Below, piece by piece: positions 1 through 7,687 of a DNA stretch of 33,531 nt (positions within the stretch are counted from its first letter, which is position 1; every line of letters begins with the position of its first letter). A model generated the notes under the pieces. That model had not been told where the DNA came from and did no database searches. It saw only the letters and a list, made by a program, of their open reading frames with translations. The position numbers and the translations under genes were made by a program. The stretch is from Actinomycetota bacterium (GTDB lineage: Bacteria; Actinomycetota; Actinomycetes; Nanopelagicales; Nanopelagicaceae), in the NCBI GenBank assembly GCA_009927705.1, contig RFMK01000115.1, positions 1-33,531 of the forward strand, written 5' to 3'.

Positions 1-62
1 GGTGTGGCAAGATACGCCGAGTTATTGAGCGTAAGCGCAAAGCCCAATTGTTAGGACAAACC

Positions 63-569
63 ATGAACGTGCTTGATGCGGTAGATGCCGCCTCCCTCCG
101 TAAGGACCTTCCCAATTTCCGTCCTGGCGATGAACTCAAAGTTCACGTCCGCGTTGTTGAAGGTAACAAGAGCCGTATCCAGGTTTTCCAAGGGCTCGTT
201 ATCGCTCGTCAAGGTTCTGGAATTCGCGAGACTTTCACTGTCCGCAAGATTTCATATGGCGTTGGCGTAGAGAGAATTTTCCCAGTCCACGCTCCAGTTA
301 TTGAGAAGATTGAACTCGTGCGTAAGGGCGAAGTTCGTCGCGCGAAGCTTTACTACCTCCGTGATCTACGAGGTAAGGCGGCGAAGATCCGTGAGCGTCG
401 TGGTGCGGATGATCTCGAGACTGTCTACGCATCTGCTCCTGCAGCCGTCGAAGAAGCACCAGCTCCAGTCGCAGAAGAAGCTCCAGTTGCTCAAGAAGCG
501 GTAGTAGAAGCACCCGTTGAGAGCGCAGAAGCAACTGACACAACCGTGGCTGACGCTGAGAACAAGTAA
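63..569 (+). CDS. rplS: 50S ribosomal protein L19 with long acidic tail
   Basis: L19 sits at the interface of the 30S and 50S ribosomal subunits. Residues 1 to about 118 match the family well, including FRPGDELKVHV, EGNKSRIQVFQG and the basic KLYYLRDLRGKAAKI segment. I chose ATG 63 because an AGGA ribosome site lies at 53-56 and the family begins with M-x-x-LDA; a TTG at 48 would add five residues. The product is 168 aa, against roughly 115 for a typical L19. Residues from about 124 form an Ala/Pro/Glu/Val-rich, probably disordered acidic tail. lepB follows after 18 bases, the usual actinobacterial order. The identification is secure; the role of the tail is unknown. Confidence 0.97.
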   Translation: MNVLDAVDAASLRKDLPNFRPGDELKVHVRVVEGNKSRIQVFQGLVIARQGSGIRETFTVRKISYGVGVERIFPVHAPVIEKIELVRKGEVRRAKLYYLRDLRGKAAKIRERRGADDLETVYASAPAAVEEAPAPVAEEAPVAQEAVVEAPVESAEATDTTVADAENK

Positions 570-587
570 TTACTCGAACGACTAACA

Positions 588-1262
588 ATGTCGCGTAAAG
601 CGAAAGGCTCAAACTTTCGCGAACTTCCGATTCTTATCGTATCGGCTCTTGTCCTCTCCATTCTTGTTAAGACATTTCTCGTTCAGTTTTTCTATATTCC
701 CTCTGGCTCCATGGAGAACACTCTTCAAGTAAATGATCGCGTGGGCGTCAACAAACTTGGCGCACTATTCAGTGATATCAAACGTGGAGAAGTTGTCGTC
801 TTCCGCGATCCGGCTAGCTGGTTATCAACACCGTACGATGACAGCAAAGGGATTAGTAAAGTTGTGAAAGATGCGCTGGTTTTTGTTGGCGTCTTACCAG
901 ACCCCGCAAAGCAGTATTTGATCAAGCGCGTTATCGGTGTAAGTGGAGATCGCGTGGTCTGCTGCTCTACTGGCGGAAAATTGGAGGTCAATGGATTGGA
1001 AGTTGACGAGCCCTATATATATGCCGGCAACAAACCTTCTGATTCAACTTTCGATGTAACTGTTCCCAAGGGATTTATCTGGGTTATGGGCGATCACCGT
1101 GGCGCCAGCGCTGACTCGCGTTTCCATACCGATGATCCGAATAAGGGGATGGTCCCACTTGATAAAGTCACGGGACGAGCGCTGTTTGTCATCTGGCCAC
1201 TAAAGAATATGGGCGTTCTTGAGGTTGGAAAGGATCTTTCACAGATCCCAGTAAAGAAATAG
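588..1262 (+). CDS. lepB: Signal peptidase I
   Basis: Membrane serine protease that removes signal peptides from exported proteins on the outer face of the membrane. The 224-residue protein has one N-terminal transmembrane helix (about residues 13-36). The Ser/Lys dyad is visible: Ser41 in IPSGSMENTL and Lys113 in YLIKRVIG. The conserved box WVMGDHRGASADSRFH is near the C-terminus. A family-typical variable insert lies between the two catalytic boxes. It sits between rplS and rnhB, the standard actinobacterial arrangement. No strong ribosome site precedes ATG 588, so it may be translated from the rplS message. Confidence 0.96.
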   Translation: MSRKAKGSNFRELPILIVSALVLSILVKTFLVQFFYIPSGSMENTLQVNDRVGVNKLGALFSDIKRGEVVVFRDPASWLSTPYDDSKGISKVVKDALVFVGVLPDPAKQYLIKRVIGVSGDRVVCCSTGGKLEVNGLEVDEPYIYAGNKPSDSTFDVTVPKGFIWVMGDHRGASADSRFHTDDPNKGMVPLDKVTGRALFVIWPLKNMGVLEVGKDLSQIPVKK

Positions 1263-1276
1263 TTTTTGTTTCAGAG

Positions 1277-1879
1277 ATGATTGAAAACAAGCTCATCACA
1301 GCAGGCATCACGTTGATTGCTGGAGTTGATGAGGCAGGACGAGGTGCTTGTGCTGGTCCACTAGTTGTTGCGGCTGTTATCCTCAACGATCCTCAATCCA
1401 AAGAATTGATAGATGTTCGAGACTCAAAAGAATTATCACCTTCACAAAGAGAAACGCTCTTTGATCTCATCATAAGAAATTCGAAGCATCATGCGATTAT
1501 CGAGATTTCTTCCCACGAGATAGACCGGATTGGACTTCATCGGGCGAATCTTGAAGGAATGCGTCGCGCCATAAGCGCCCTCGGAGAAGAACCACAGTAC
1601 GTATTGACGGATGGTTATGAAATTGAAGGATTAAGTTCACCATCACTTGCGGTGTGGAAGGGCGATCAAGTCGCTATTTCTATTTCTGCTGCTTCGATCC
1701 TCGCAAAAGTTCACCGCGATCGACTGATGCAGGCGCTTGATAAGGATTTTCCTGGATATGGCTTGGCGCTCCACAAGGGTTATGTGACTCGGGCTCACCA
1801 AGAAGCGTTGAAAATGATGGGCGTGTCAGCTATTCACCGACGTTCGTACGCGAATATTGCAGCACTACTCAACAGCTAA
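1277..1879 (+). CDS. rnhB: Ribonuclease HII
   Basis: Endonuclease that cuts RNA in RNA/DNA hybrids and removes misincorporated ribonucleotides. The protein is 200 aa, normal for type 2 RNase H. It starts with the hallmark IAGVDEAGRG (Asp18, Glu19), followed by DSKELS and TDGYEI, which carry further acidic metal ligands, and SIIAKVHRD-like SILAKVHRD. The C-terminal HKGYVTRAH matches the family. It begins 14 bases after lepB with only a weak AGAG upstream of ATG 1277; a TAGTTT at 1260-1265 could be its own -10 box but is 11 bases from the start. Order lepB-rnhB-yraN is conserved in Actinobacteria. Confidence 0.95.
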   Translation: MIENKLITAGITLIAGVDEAGRGACAGPLVVAAVILNDPQSKELIDVRDSKELSPSQRETLFDLIIRNSKHHAIIEISSHEIDRIGLHRANLEGMRRAISALGEEPQYVLTDGYEIEGLSSPSLAVWKGDQVAISISAASILAKVHRDRLMQALDKDFPGYGLALHKGYVTRAHQEALKMMGVSAIHRRSYANIAALLNS

Positions 1880-1928
1880 AGTTATTCACAATATTTAATA
1901 GTCAACGATAAATGTCCAACATTTTCTC

Positions 1929-1940
1929 TAATCTCCCGCG
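1929..1940 (+). promoter_or_regulatory. Putative leaderless -10 box for yraN
   Basis: TAATCT at 1929-1934 fits TANNNT and ends exactly six bases before ATG 1941, which would place transcription start on the A of the start codon. No ribosome site is present. The 61-base gap after rnhB is otherwise featureless. No clear -35 box is visible. This would be the promoter of the yraN-comM-dprA(-era) operon. Confidence 0.55.
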
Positions 1941-2309
1941 ATGGCTTTACATCAGAGAGCATCAGAACTTGGCATTCGCGGCGAGGAATTTACCGTCGCA
2001 TATTTGCAGAAACGTGGCTATCGAATTATCGACCGTAATTGGCGAATTAAAGAAGGCGAGCTCGACATCGTTGCATTCTCGCCTGAGTGCGAAATTGTCT
2101 TTGTGGAAGTTAAGACGCGCAGCAGCGCGACTTTTGGCGAACCACTCGAATCAATTTCAAGCGAGAAACTTCACCGTATCCAACGACTGGCGCTCGCCTG
2201 GCTCGCAACCCACCAACGTTTGGGATCTTCCTACCGTATTGATGTAGCAGGAGTACTTGCAGGTAGATCAGGAGAGCTCTCGATTGATTATCGGAGCAAA
2301 ATCATATGA
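1941..2309 (+). CDS. yraN: YraN/UPF0102 endonuclease-like protein
   Basis: Small protein (122 aa) of the UPF0102 family, which has a restriction-endonuclease-like fold; its cellular role is not settled. Visible family motifs are LGIRGEEFTVAYLQKRGY, the acidic EGELDIVAF and the core FVEVKTRSSATFGEP, giving the E...E-x-D...E-V-K metal-site pattern of PD-(D/E)XK nucleases. Start ATG 1941 keeps the family's usual N-terminus. It overlaps comM by ATGA (2306-2309), so the two are translationally coupled. Constant linkage with comM and dprA suggests a link to DNA processing, which is inference. Confidence 0.92.
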   Translation: MALHQRASELGIRGEEFTVAYLQKRGYRIIDRNWRIKEGELDIVAFSPECEIVFVEVKTRSSATFGEPLESISSEKLHRIQRLALAWLATHQRLGSSYRIDVAGVLAGRSGELSIDYRSKII

Positions 2310-3823
2310 GCGTTGCCGCAACTCGTGGAATCTCTCTCAATGGCCTGGAAGGCGAAATAATCAATATCGAAGTCGATGTTACGCATGGTTTACCTAGTTA
2401 TCAACTCCTCGGATTACCAGATGCAGCGCTCAATGAAGCCCGAGATCGAATTCGATCAGCAATCGGCAATTCCGGAAAACGTTGGCCACAAACCAAGATC
2501 ACGGTCTCGCTCTCTCCTGCATGGTTACCAAAAAGTGGTTCTGGTTTCGATCTTGCGATAAGTATCGCCATTTTGAGCGCTACGCAGCAAATTTCAGAAC
2601 TCGATTTGAACGAAACTATCTTTATTGGCGAACTTTCCCTTGAGGGATTACTACGACCAGTTCGTGGATTACTACCTATGTTACTTGCAGCCGAAAAACA
2701 TGGAATGCGAAGAGCAGTAGTGCCAGAAGCTAATCTTTCGGAAGCGCAAAGTGTGTCGCGACTTGAAATCATTCCTGCCTCATCTTTGGTCCAAGTCCTT
2801 GCAATCATCTGTGGCGCCGAGATGCCTCGCCAAATCCCGTTAATTACTTATGAAAATGAATCACCCAACTTTGATTTTGCAGAAGTAGCTGGTCAAGAAG
2901 ATGCCAAAAGAGGCTTAGAGATTGCTGCCACAGGTGGACATCACATTTTGATGATGGGACCCCCTGGAACAGGAAAGACAATGTTGGCCGAACGACTTCC
3001 GACGATTTTGCCGCCACTTAATGATGATCAGTTGCGTGATGTTGCAGCGATACATTCGATTGCCGGCACAACACAACTCGCCTCAATACTTCGCAGAACA
3101 CCGCCATTTGTTGCCCCACATCACACAACCACCAGCGCCGGAATGGTTGGTGGTGGTACAAAGATGATTCGGCCCGGTGCGTGTTCACTTTCGCATCACG
3201 GGGTGTTATTCATCGATGAAGCACCGGAATGCGCTCATGGAATCCTTGATGCTTTACGACAGCCGCTGGAATCTGGCTCGATTGAGATCACTCGTGCAGT
3301 CGGCACCACGCGTTTTCCTGCTCGATTCATTCTAGTTCTCGCTGCGAATCCGTGTCCGTGTGGGCGCTTCTCTGGGAAGGGTCGTTCGTGCCAGTGCTCT
3401 TCATTGCAGGTTCGACGTTATTTGAATCGACTCTCCGGTCCATTGCTTGATCGAATTGATGTGAAGTTACGAGTTGATAATCCAACGCGTGCCGAACTAG
3501 CCAGCAATGATCCGCGTGAATCGAGTGAGGAAATGCGTAGGAGAGTGGAAAGCGCTCGAGCTATTGCTCGCGAGAGATTTGCTGGTCTTGGCTTCGAACT
3601 CAACTCAGCAATCCCGTCAGAGTTCTTGCGGAGAAAATTTCGGGCCGACAGTAAAGCCATGAGCATGCTTCACATCTTGATTGAGCGCGAGGAGATTACG
3701 GCTCGTGGATTTCACAAAATCCTTCGTCTTGCATGGACAATCGCAGATCTACGTGGAGTCTCAATCCCTGGAGTTGATGAAGTCGAAGCTGCACTTGCGC
3801 TGCGCACCGAGACGAGTCAATAA
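2306..3823 (+). CDS. comM: ComM-like Mg-chelatase-type AAA ATPase
   Basis: 505-residue ATPase of the YifB/ComM family. In characterised relatives ComM is a hexameric branch-migration helicase that helps integrate incoming DNA during natural transformation. The N-terminal Lon-like domain is seen in GLPSYQLLGLPDAALNEARDR. The Walker A GPPGTGKT is at residues 218-225. The Walker B is FIDEAPE. The zinc-like NPCPCGRF...CQCS cysteine cluster is present, and the C-terminal Mg-chelatase domain ends in DLRGV..PGVDEVEAAL. dprA starts on the base after its stop codon. Together with dprA it implies at least ancestral competence; the DNA-uptake machinery itself is not in this window. Confidence 0.94.
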   Translation: MSVAATRGISLNGLEGEIINIEVDVTHGLPSYQLLGLPDAALNEARDRIRSAIGNSGKRWPQTKITVSLSPAWLPKSGSGFDLAISIAILSATQQISELDLNETIFIGELSLEGLLRPVRGLLPMLLAAEKHGMRRAVVPEANLSEAQSVSRLEIIPASSLVQVLAIICGAEMPRQIPLITYENESPNFDFAEVAGQEDAKRGLEIAATGGHHILMMGPPGTGKTMLAERLPTILPPLNDDQLRDVAAIHSIAGTTQLASILRRTPPFVAPHHTTTSAGMVGGGTKMIRPGACSLSHHGVLFIDEAPECAHGILDALRQPLESGSIEITRAVGTTRFPARFILVLAANPCPCGRFSGKGRSCQCSSLQVRRYLNRLSGPLLDRIDVKLRVDNPTRAELASNDPRESSEEMRRRVESARAIARERFAGLGFELNSAIPSEFLRRKFRADSKAMSMLHILIEREEITARGFHKILRLAWTIADLRGVSIPGVDEVEAALALRTETSQ

Positions 3824-4717
3824 ATGGAAGACATTGCACGCTTACGACTCTTTCAGGCCATTGACGGTGGTTCTCCGTTCTGGACCGAAGAATTTGCGAA
3901 TTACGGCGGCGATGAACTTATCACCAGAATTCTCGCCGGAAAATATGATGCTTCGAAACGCTCATCCGCTCGCATAAAGAGCGAATTACTGAAAAATCAA
4001 CATGATGGTCTGATCGAAGAGATTGGTAGTTCAGGCGCCCGATTCATCACTCCCGCTTCGGAAGAGTGGCCACAAGGACTAAACGATCTCGTTGCCCCGC
4101 CATTTGGATTGATAATTAAAGGATCACCTGTTTTCTCTACAAGTGTTGCCATTGTTGGAACACGGAATCCCACGACTTATGGCGCAAGAATTGCTAGTGA
4201 ATTTGCTTCGGGTTTTGCGGATCGAGATCTAGCGATTATTAGCGGTGGCGCTTACGGAATCGATTCTCATGCGCATCGCGGTTGCATCGCAGCTGAAGGG
4301 AAAACATTTGCGGTTCTCGCATCTGGCGTTAATGTGGAATATCCCGCAGGAAATTCCCGCCTCTTCAAGGAAATCGAAGAATCAGGAGCTCTCATCTCAG
4401 AAGTAATGCCAAATGTTCGTGCCAGACCGGAACGATTCCTGACTCGAAATCGATTGATCGCGGCCATATCAATTGGAACAATCGTGGTGGAAGCGGCGTT
4501 TCGTAGTGGTTCACTTCGCACAGCGCGAGACGCAGCCGAGCTGATGAGAGTTGTGATGGCAGTCCCAGGGCCGGTTACATCTCCCACAAGTGATGGATGT
4601 CATCGCCTGATTGGCGAACGCTGTGCCGAGATCGTTACATCAGTTGCGGATGCCATGGAATTGCTCGCGCCATTGACGGCGAAAAATGCAGGTACTCTTG
4701 GCAGTGATGACACATAA
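3824..4717 (+). CDS. dprA: DNA-processing protein DprA
   Basis: Loads RecA on incoming single-stranded DNA during transformation (known from the family). The protein is 297 aa, a compact version. The Rossmann-like core is clear: VGTRNPTTYGARIASEF, the IISGGAYGIDSHAHRG signature, VLASGVNVEYPAGNSRLF, FLTRNRLIAAIS, and VVEAAFRSGSLRTARDA. An N-terminal helical segment (about residues 1-90) precedes it. A clear C-terminal winged-helix domain, found in many DprA proteins, is not obvious. ATG directly abuts the comM stop. The 3' end overlaps the start of era by about 11 bases. Confidence 0.94.
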   Translation: MEDIARLRLFQAIDGGSPFWTEEFANYGGDELITRILAGKYDASKRSSARIKSELLKNQHDGLIEEIGSSGARFITPASEEWPQGLNDLVAPPFGLIIKGSPVFSTSVAIVGTRNPTTYGARIASEFASGFADRDLAIISGGAYGIDSHAHRGCIAAEGKTFAVLASGVNVEYPAGNSRLFKEIEESGALISEVMPNVRARPERFLTRNRLIAAISIGTIVVEAAFRSGSLRTARDAAELMRVVMAVPGPVTSPTSDGCHRLIGERCAEIVTSVADAMELLAPLTAKNAGTLGSDDT

Positions 4718-5633
4718 ATCTGCTTTTGTCGCAATCGTCGGAAGACCGAATACCGGAAAATCAACTCTTGTTAACGCGCTTGTCGGTGAAAAAGTAGTTA
4801 TTACATCGCACCACCCAAATACCACCCGTCATGCGATTCGCGGAATCGTCACTCGACCAGGGTTTCAGTTGGTCGTCGTTGATACACCGGGCGTTCATAA
4901 ACCGAAAACTCTTCTTGGTGGCGCATTGAACACCATGGTCAGCGAGAACATGGATTCGGTCGATGCCATTGTTATGTGTATTCCTGCGATCGAAGATATT
5001 GGCGCGGGGGATTTATTCATCGCTAAGGAAATTGCCAAGCATCCACAATCTAAGAAGATTGCGGCGGTGACCATGATTGATATGGCGAAGAAGGCGAATC
5101 TTCCCCAACAACTTATGGCCGCCTCAAAACTAGCAACTGAAGCCGGTTTTCAATGGGATGACATCGTTCCAATCTCAGCCAAGACGGATGATCAAGTTCA
5201 ACTTCTGATTGATCTGCTCGTGAAGTACGCCCCCGACTCACCACCGTTTTATCCATCCGATATGACTTCTGACCAAGAACTCTCTACTCAGATCGCTGAC
5301 CTGATTCGCGAAGCTGCGATTGCGGACGTCTTTGAAGAAGTCCCACATTCAATTGCAGTCATCATCGATGAAATGTCGGAGCGAGAGAAACGAACTCCCG
5401 ACGAACGCCCATTCTTTGATGTTCATGCCTCGATTGTCGTTGAACGCGATAGCCAGAAAGCCATAATCATCGGCAATAAAGGGGAGCGATTGAAGGCTGT
5501 TGGAATAGCTGCACGTCAAGAAATTGAGAAGAAACTTAATGGGAAAATATTCCTAGGATTACATGTGAAAGTGATGCCAAACTGGCAGAGTGATGCGAAG
5601 GCGTTGTCGAAGTTGGGGTTTACCCAGCAATAA
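4707..5633 (+). CDS. era: GTPase Era with degenerate G4 motif
   Basis: Essential ribosome-assembly GTPase that binds the 3' end of 16S rRNA. I chose ATG 4707 because the family starts a few residues before FVAIVGRPN; ATG 4686 would add seven unusual residues. TACTCT at 4693-4698 may be a weak promoter. G1 is GRPNTGKST (residues 12-20), G2 is the T in NTTRHAIRG, G3 is DTPGVHKP, and G5 is SAK. The C-terminal KH domain carries IIGNKGERLK. The G4 motif, normally NKxD (often TKxD in Actinobacteria), reads T122-M-I-D125: the Lys is missing. The rest is intact at 308 aa. Its 3' end overlaps the convergent exporter by 14 bases. Confidence 0.95.
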   Translation: MTHKSAFVAIVGRPNTGKSTLVNALVGEKVVITSHHPNTTRHAIRGIVTRPGFQLVVVDTPGVHKPKTLLGGALNTMVSENMDSVDAIVMCIPAIEDIGAGDLFIAKEIAKHPQSKKIAAVTMIDMAKKANLPQQLMAASKLATEAGFQWDDIVPISAKTDDQVQLLIDLLVKYAPDSPPFYPSDMTSDQELSTQIADLIREAAIADVFEEVPHSIAVIIDEMSEREKRTPDERPFFDVHASIVVERDSQKAIIIGNKGERLKAVGIAARQEIEKKLNGKIFLGLHVKVMPNWQSDAKALSKLGFTQQ

Positions 5634-6498
5634 CCGGGGCAGCAGGTTTTCTACTCGCAAAGTAGGAGCCGAGGAGCACCAGCGGAAGTCCAATAGCAAT
5701 GGCAAGCGTGATTGATTCATTGAGTAAGAAAATGCCGAGAACGACTGCAACGGCCGTATTGGGATAAACCACAAGTGATGCTCGTGCGGCTCCAATTTCA
5801 TCAAGGACCAAGAAAAAGACCCAGAATGCAAAGGCAGTGCAGATTATTCCAAGTCCGACCGTTGCCAAGATTGCGTTTGTTGTCGGAGTTTGAGCTGGCA
5901 AATGCGTAAGGGCAAATGGGGCAAAGATTATTGTTGAGAGAGCCATCGCTAATCCATTAATTGCAATTCCAGAGGTGTTTGGCGCTTTACGCGTGATCAT
6001 GTTGACGGCATATGCATACGAGATTGCAGCGACAAGTACTTGAATGAGCGCACGTGCATTACCGAAATCGTTGAGCGTTTCAAATCCGACCAAGAAAGCG
6101 ATACCGACAAATCCGATTGCAATTCCAAAAATTCTGGTGCGGTGCGCCGCAGTTGAATCGCCCGTGTGGTGAGCAAAGAGCGTCGCCCAAATCGGGACTG
6201 TTGCGACGAGTAACGCCACTACACCAGAGGAGAGATCCTTCTGGGCATTAGTAATCAACGTCCATGGAATAACCATTTCTAAAATCGCATATAAGGCGAT
6301 GTATTGCCAGTATTGCATGGCCGAACGTAAAGTTTTTTGATGGAGTGCAATCGGGATGAGAACAAGTGCGCCAATGAATAGTCGCGAGAATACGATGACC
6401 GGAGTTGAAAGCTCATCAACAGCAACTTTCATGAATAGATATGGCACGCCCCACAGCACACCTACGAGCGCAAAAAGCGCCCAACCTTTACGTGACAT
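5620..6498 (-). CDS. EamA-family (DMT) transporter
   Basis: Integral membrane protein of 292 aa with about ten hydrophobic segments in two EamA repeats, the layout of drug/metabolite exporters. The first repeat opens with ALFALVGVLWGVPYLFMKVA and the second with the stretch around ALIQVLVAAISYAYAVN. The substrate cannot be read from sequence; relatives export amino acids, metabolites or drugs. It starts three bases after the glgM stop, so it is probably cotranscribed with glgM, although no functional link to glycogen is evident. The C-terminus ends in a short Arg/Lys-containing tail (ASRKPAAPVIAG). Confidence 0.85.
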   Translation of the reverse strand: MSRKGWALFALVGVLWGVPYLFMKVAVDELSTPVIVFSRLFIGALVLIPIALHQKTLRSAMQYWQYIALYAILEMVIPWTLITNAQKDLSSGVVALLVATVPIWATLFAHHTGDSTAAHRTRIFGIAIGFVGIAFLVGFETLNDFGNARALIQVLVAAISYAYAVNMITRKAPNTSGIAINGLAMALSTIIFAPFALTHLPAQTPTTNAILATVGLGIICTAFAFWVFFLVLDEIGAARASLVVYPNTAVAVVLGIFLLNESITLAIAIGLPLVLLGSYFASRKPAAPVIAG

Positions 6499-6501
6499 TC
6501 T

Positions 6502-7665
6502 TTAGATTACGCTCCGATAGAGATTAGTTGTTTGAACCGCAACCTTATCCCAACCGAACTCTGCTATCGCTCGTTCGCGCCCGGCTTTTCCATAGCGATG
6601 TGCGAGTGAAGAGTCAGACATCACAGTATTAATCGCTGCGGCAAAGTTTGTTTCAAATATTTCGTGCTGATTTGAAAAGTCAACGAGTAATCCTGTCTCT
6701 CCATCAGCCACAACTTCAGGAATTCCACCAACTCTTGAAGCCACGACCGCTGTCTCACACGCCATAGCTTCCAAATTGACGATACCGAGTGGTTCGTAGA
6801 TCGATGGGCAGAGAAAAGCTTGTGCATGGGTCAGAAGTGATGTGAGTTCCTTGTGGGGCAACATCTCTTTGATCCAATGAATATTGCCGCGCTCTACTGA
6901 AAGTTCAGCGATCAACTGCTCAACTTCGGCTCCAATCGCTGGTTCATCTGGACTTCCAGCCGCAAGTACCAAGGAATAGTCACTCGAGACTTGACGCCAT
7001 GCGCGCAATAAATGCGCCAAACCTTTCTGCCGAGTGATGCGACCGACGAAAAGAGCATAGGGTTTATCAATTCCTAACTTCTCCAGAATGGAGCCATCTT
7101 TCTCTGGCGCGAATTTTGTAGTGTTGATTCCATTGCGGATTGTGTGAACTTTATTTGGGTCAATCTGCGGATACGCGGCAAGAACATCGGCGCGCATTCC
7201 ATCGCTGACTGCGATGATGGCATCAGCGCTCTCATAGGAGATTTTTTCCGCCCAAGACGAAATCTGATATCCACCACCAAGTTGTTCTGCTTTCCATGGC
7301 CTTAATGGTTCAAGCGAATGAGCAGTCACAACGTGAGGAATGTTGTACATCTTGGAAGCAAGGTATCCAGCGAGATTGGCATACCAGGTATGAGAATGGG
7401 CTATATCTACGCTACCTAGGTGGGAAGCAATATCGCTATCGATAAGTAACGCTTGAAGCGCCGGGTTAATTGAGGCTAGATCTCCATGTAATTCATAGTT
7501 GACGGCATCCTCGCGTCGTGGTCCGAAACAATGGACTTTTGTCGCGATATCAGAGATTTCGGCGAGCGCAGTCACAAGGTTACTTACGTGAACTCCCGCT
7601 CCGCCATAAATGTGCGGCGGCCATTCCTTCGTAATCATGCCTACTGTGACCTTCGTATTACTCAC
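6502..7665 (-). CDS. glgM: GlgM-type glycogen glycosyltransferase (GT4)
   Basis: Predicted actinobacterial alpha-maltose-1-phosphate synthase / glycogen synthase (often annotated glgA), which transfers glucose from ADP-glucose. The 387-residue GT-B fold has an N-terminal TKEWPPHIYGGAGVHV glycine loop, HSHTWYANLAG, the linker motif FVGRITRQKGL, and the C-terminal acidic motif YEPLGIVNLEAMACE. Assignment to GlgM rests on length, motifs and the divergent neighbour glgC, as in mycobacteria. The start is GTG 7665; a TACTCT box six bases upstream supports a leaderless transcript. The next in-frame ATG (residue 10) would delete the first beta strand. Confidence 0.88.
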   Translation of the reverse strand: MSNTKVTVGMITKEWPPHIYGGAGVHVSNLVTALAEISDIATKVHCFGPRREDAVNYELHGDLASINPALQALLIDSDIASHLGSVDIAHSHTWYANLAGYLASKMYNIPHVVTAHSLEPLRPWKAEQLGGGYQISSWAEKISYESADAIIAVSDGMRADVLAAYPQIDPNKVHTIRNGINTTKFAPEKDGSILEKLGIDKPYALFVGRITRQKGLAHLLRAWRQVSSDYSLVLAAGSPDEPAIGAEVEQLIAELSVERGNIHWIKEMLPHKELTSLLTHAQAFLCPSIYEPLGIVNLEAMACETAVVASRVGGIPEVVADGETGLLVDFSNQHEIFETNFAAAINTVMSDSSLAHRYGKAGRERAIAEFGWDKVAVQTTNLYRSVI

Positions 7666-7687
7666 ACTCCAAGAGTATCGTTAGGGC
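7666..7687. promoter_or_regulatory. Bidirectional leaderless promoter glgM / glgC
   Basis: The whole gap between the two start codons is 22 bases. On the plus strand TATCGT (7676-7681) ends six bases before ATG 7688. On the minus strand TACTCT (7677-7672) ends six bases before GTG 7665. The two -10 boxes share the TA step at 7676-7677, so predicted transcription starts lie 23 bp apart, both on start codons. A single open complex region would serve both genes, tying glycogen synthase to ADP-glucose supply. Confidence 0.6.

Noticed and set aside
1..62. Possible 3' end of an upstream gene (trmD is usual before rplS).
   Set aside because: Three short readings exist, two with stops at about 28 and 54, but none is long enough or similar enough for me to assign it.
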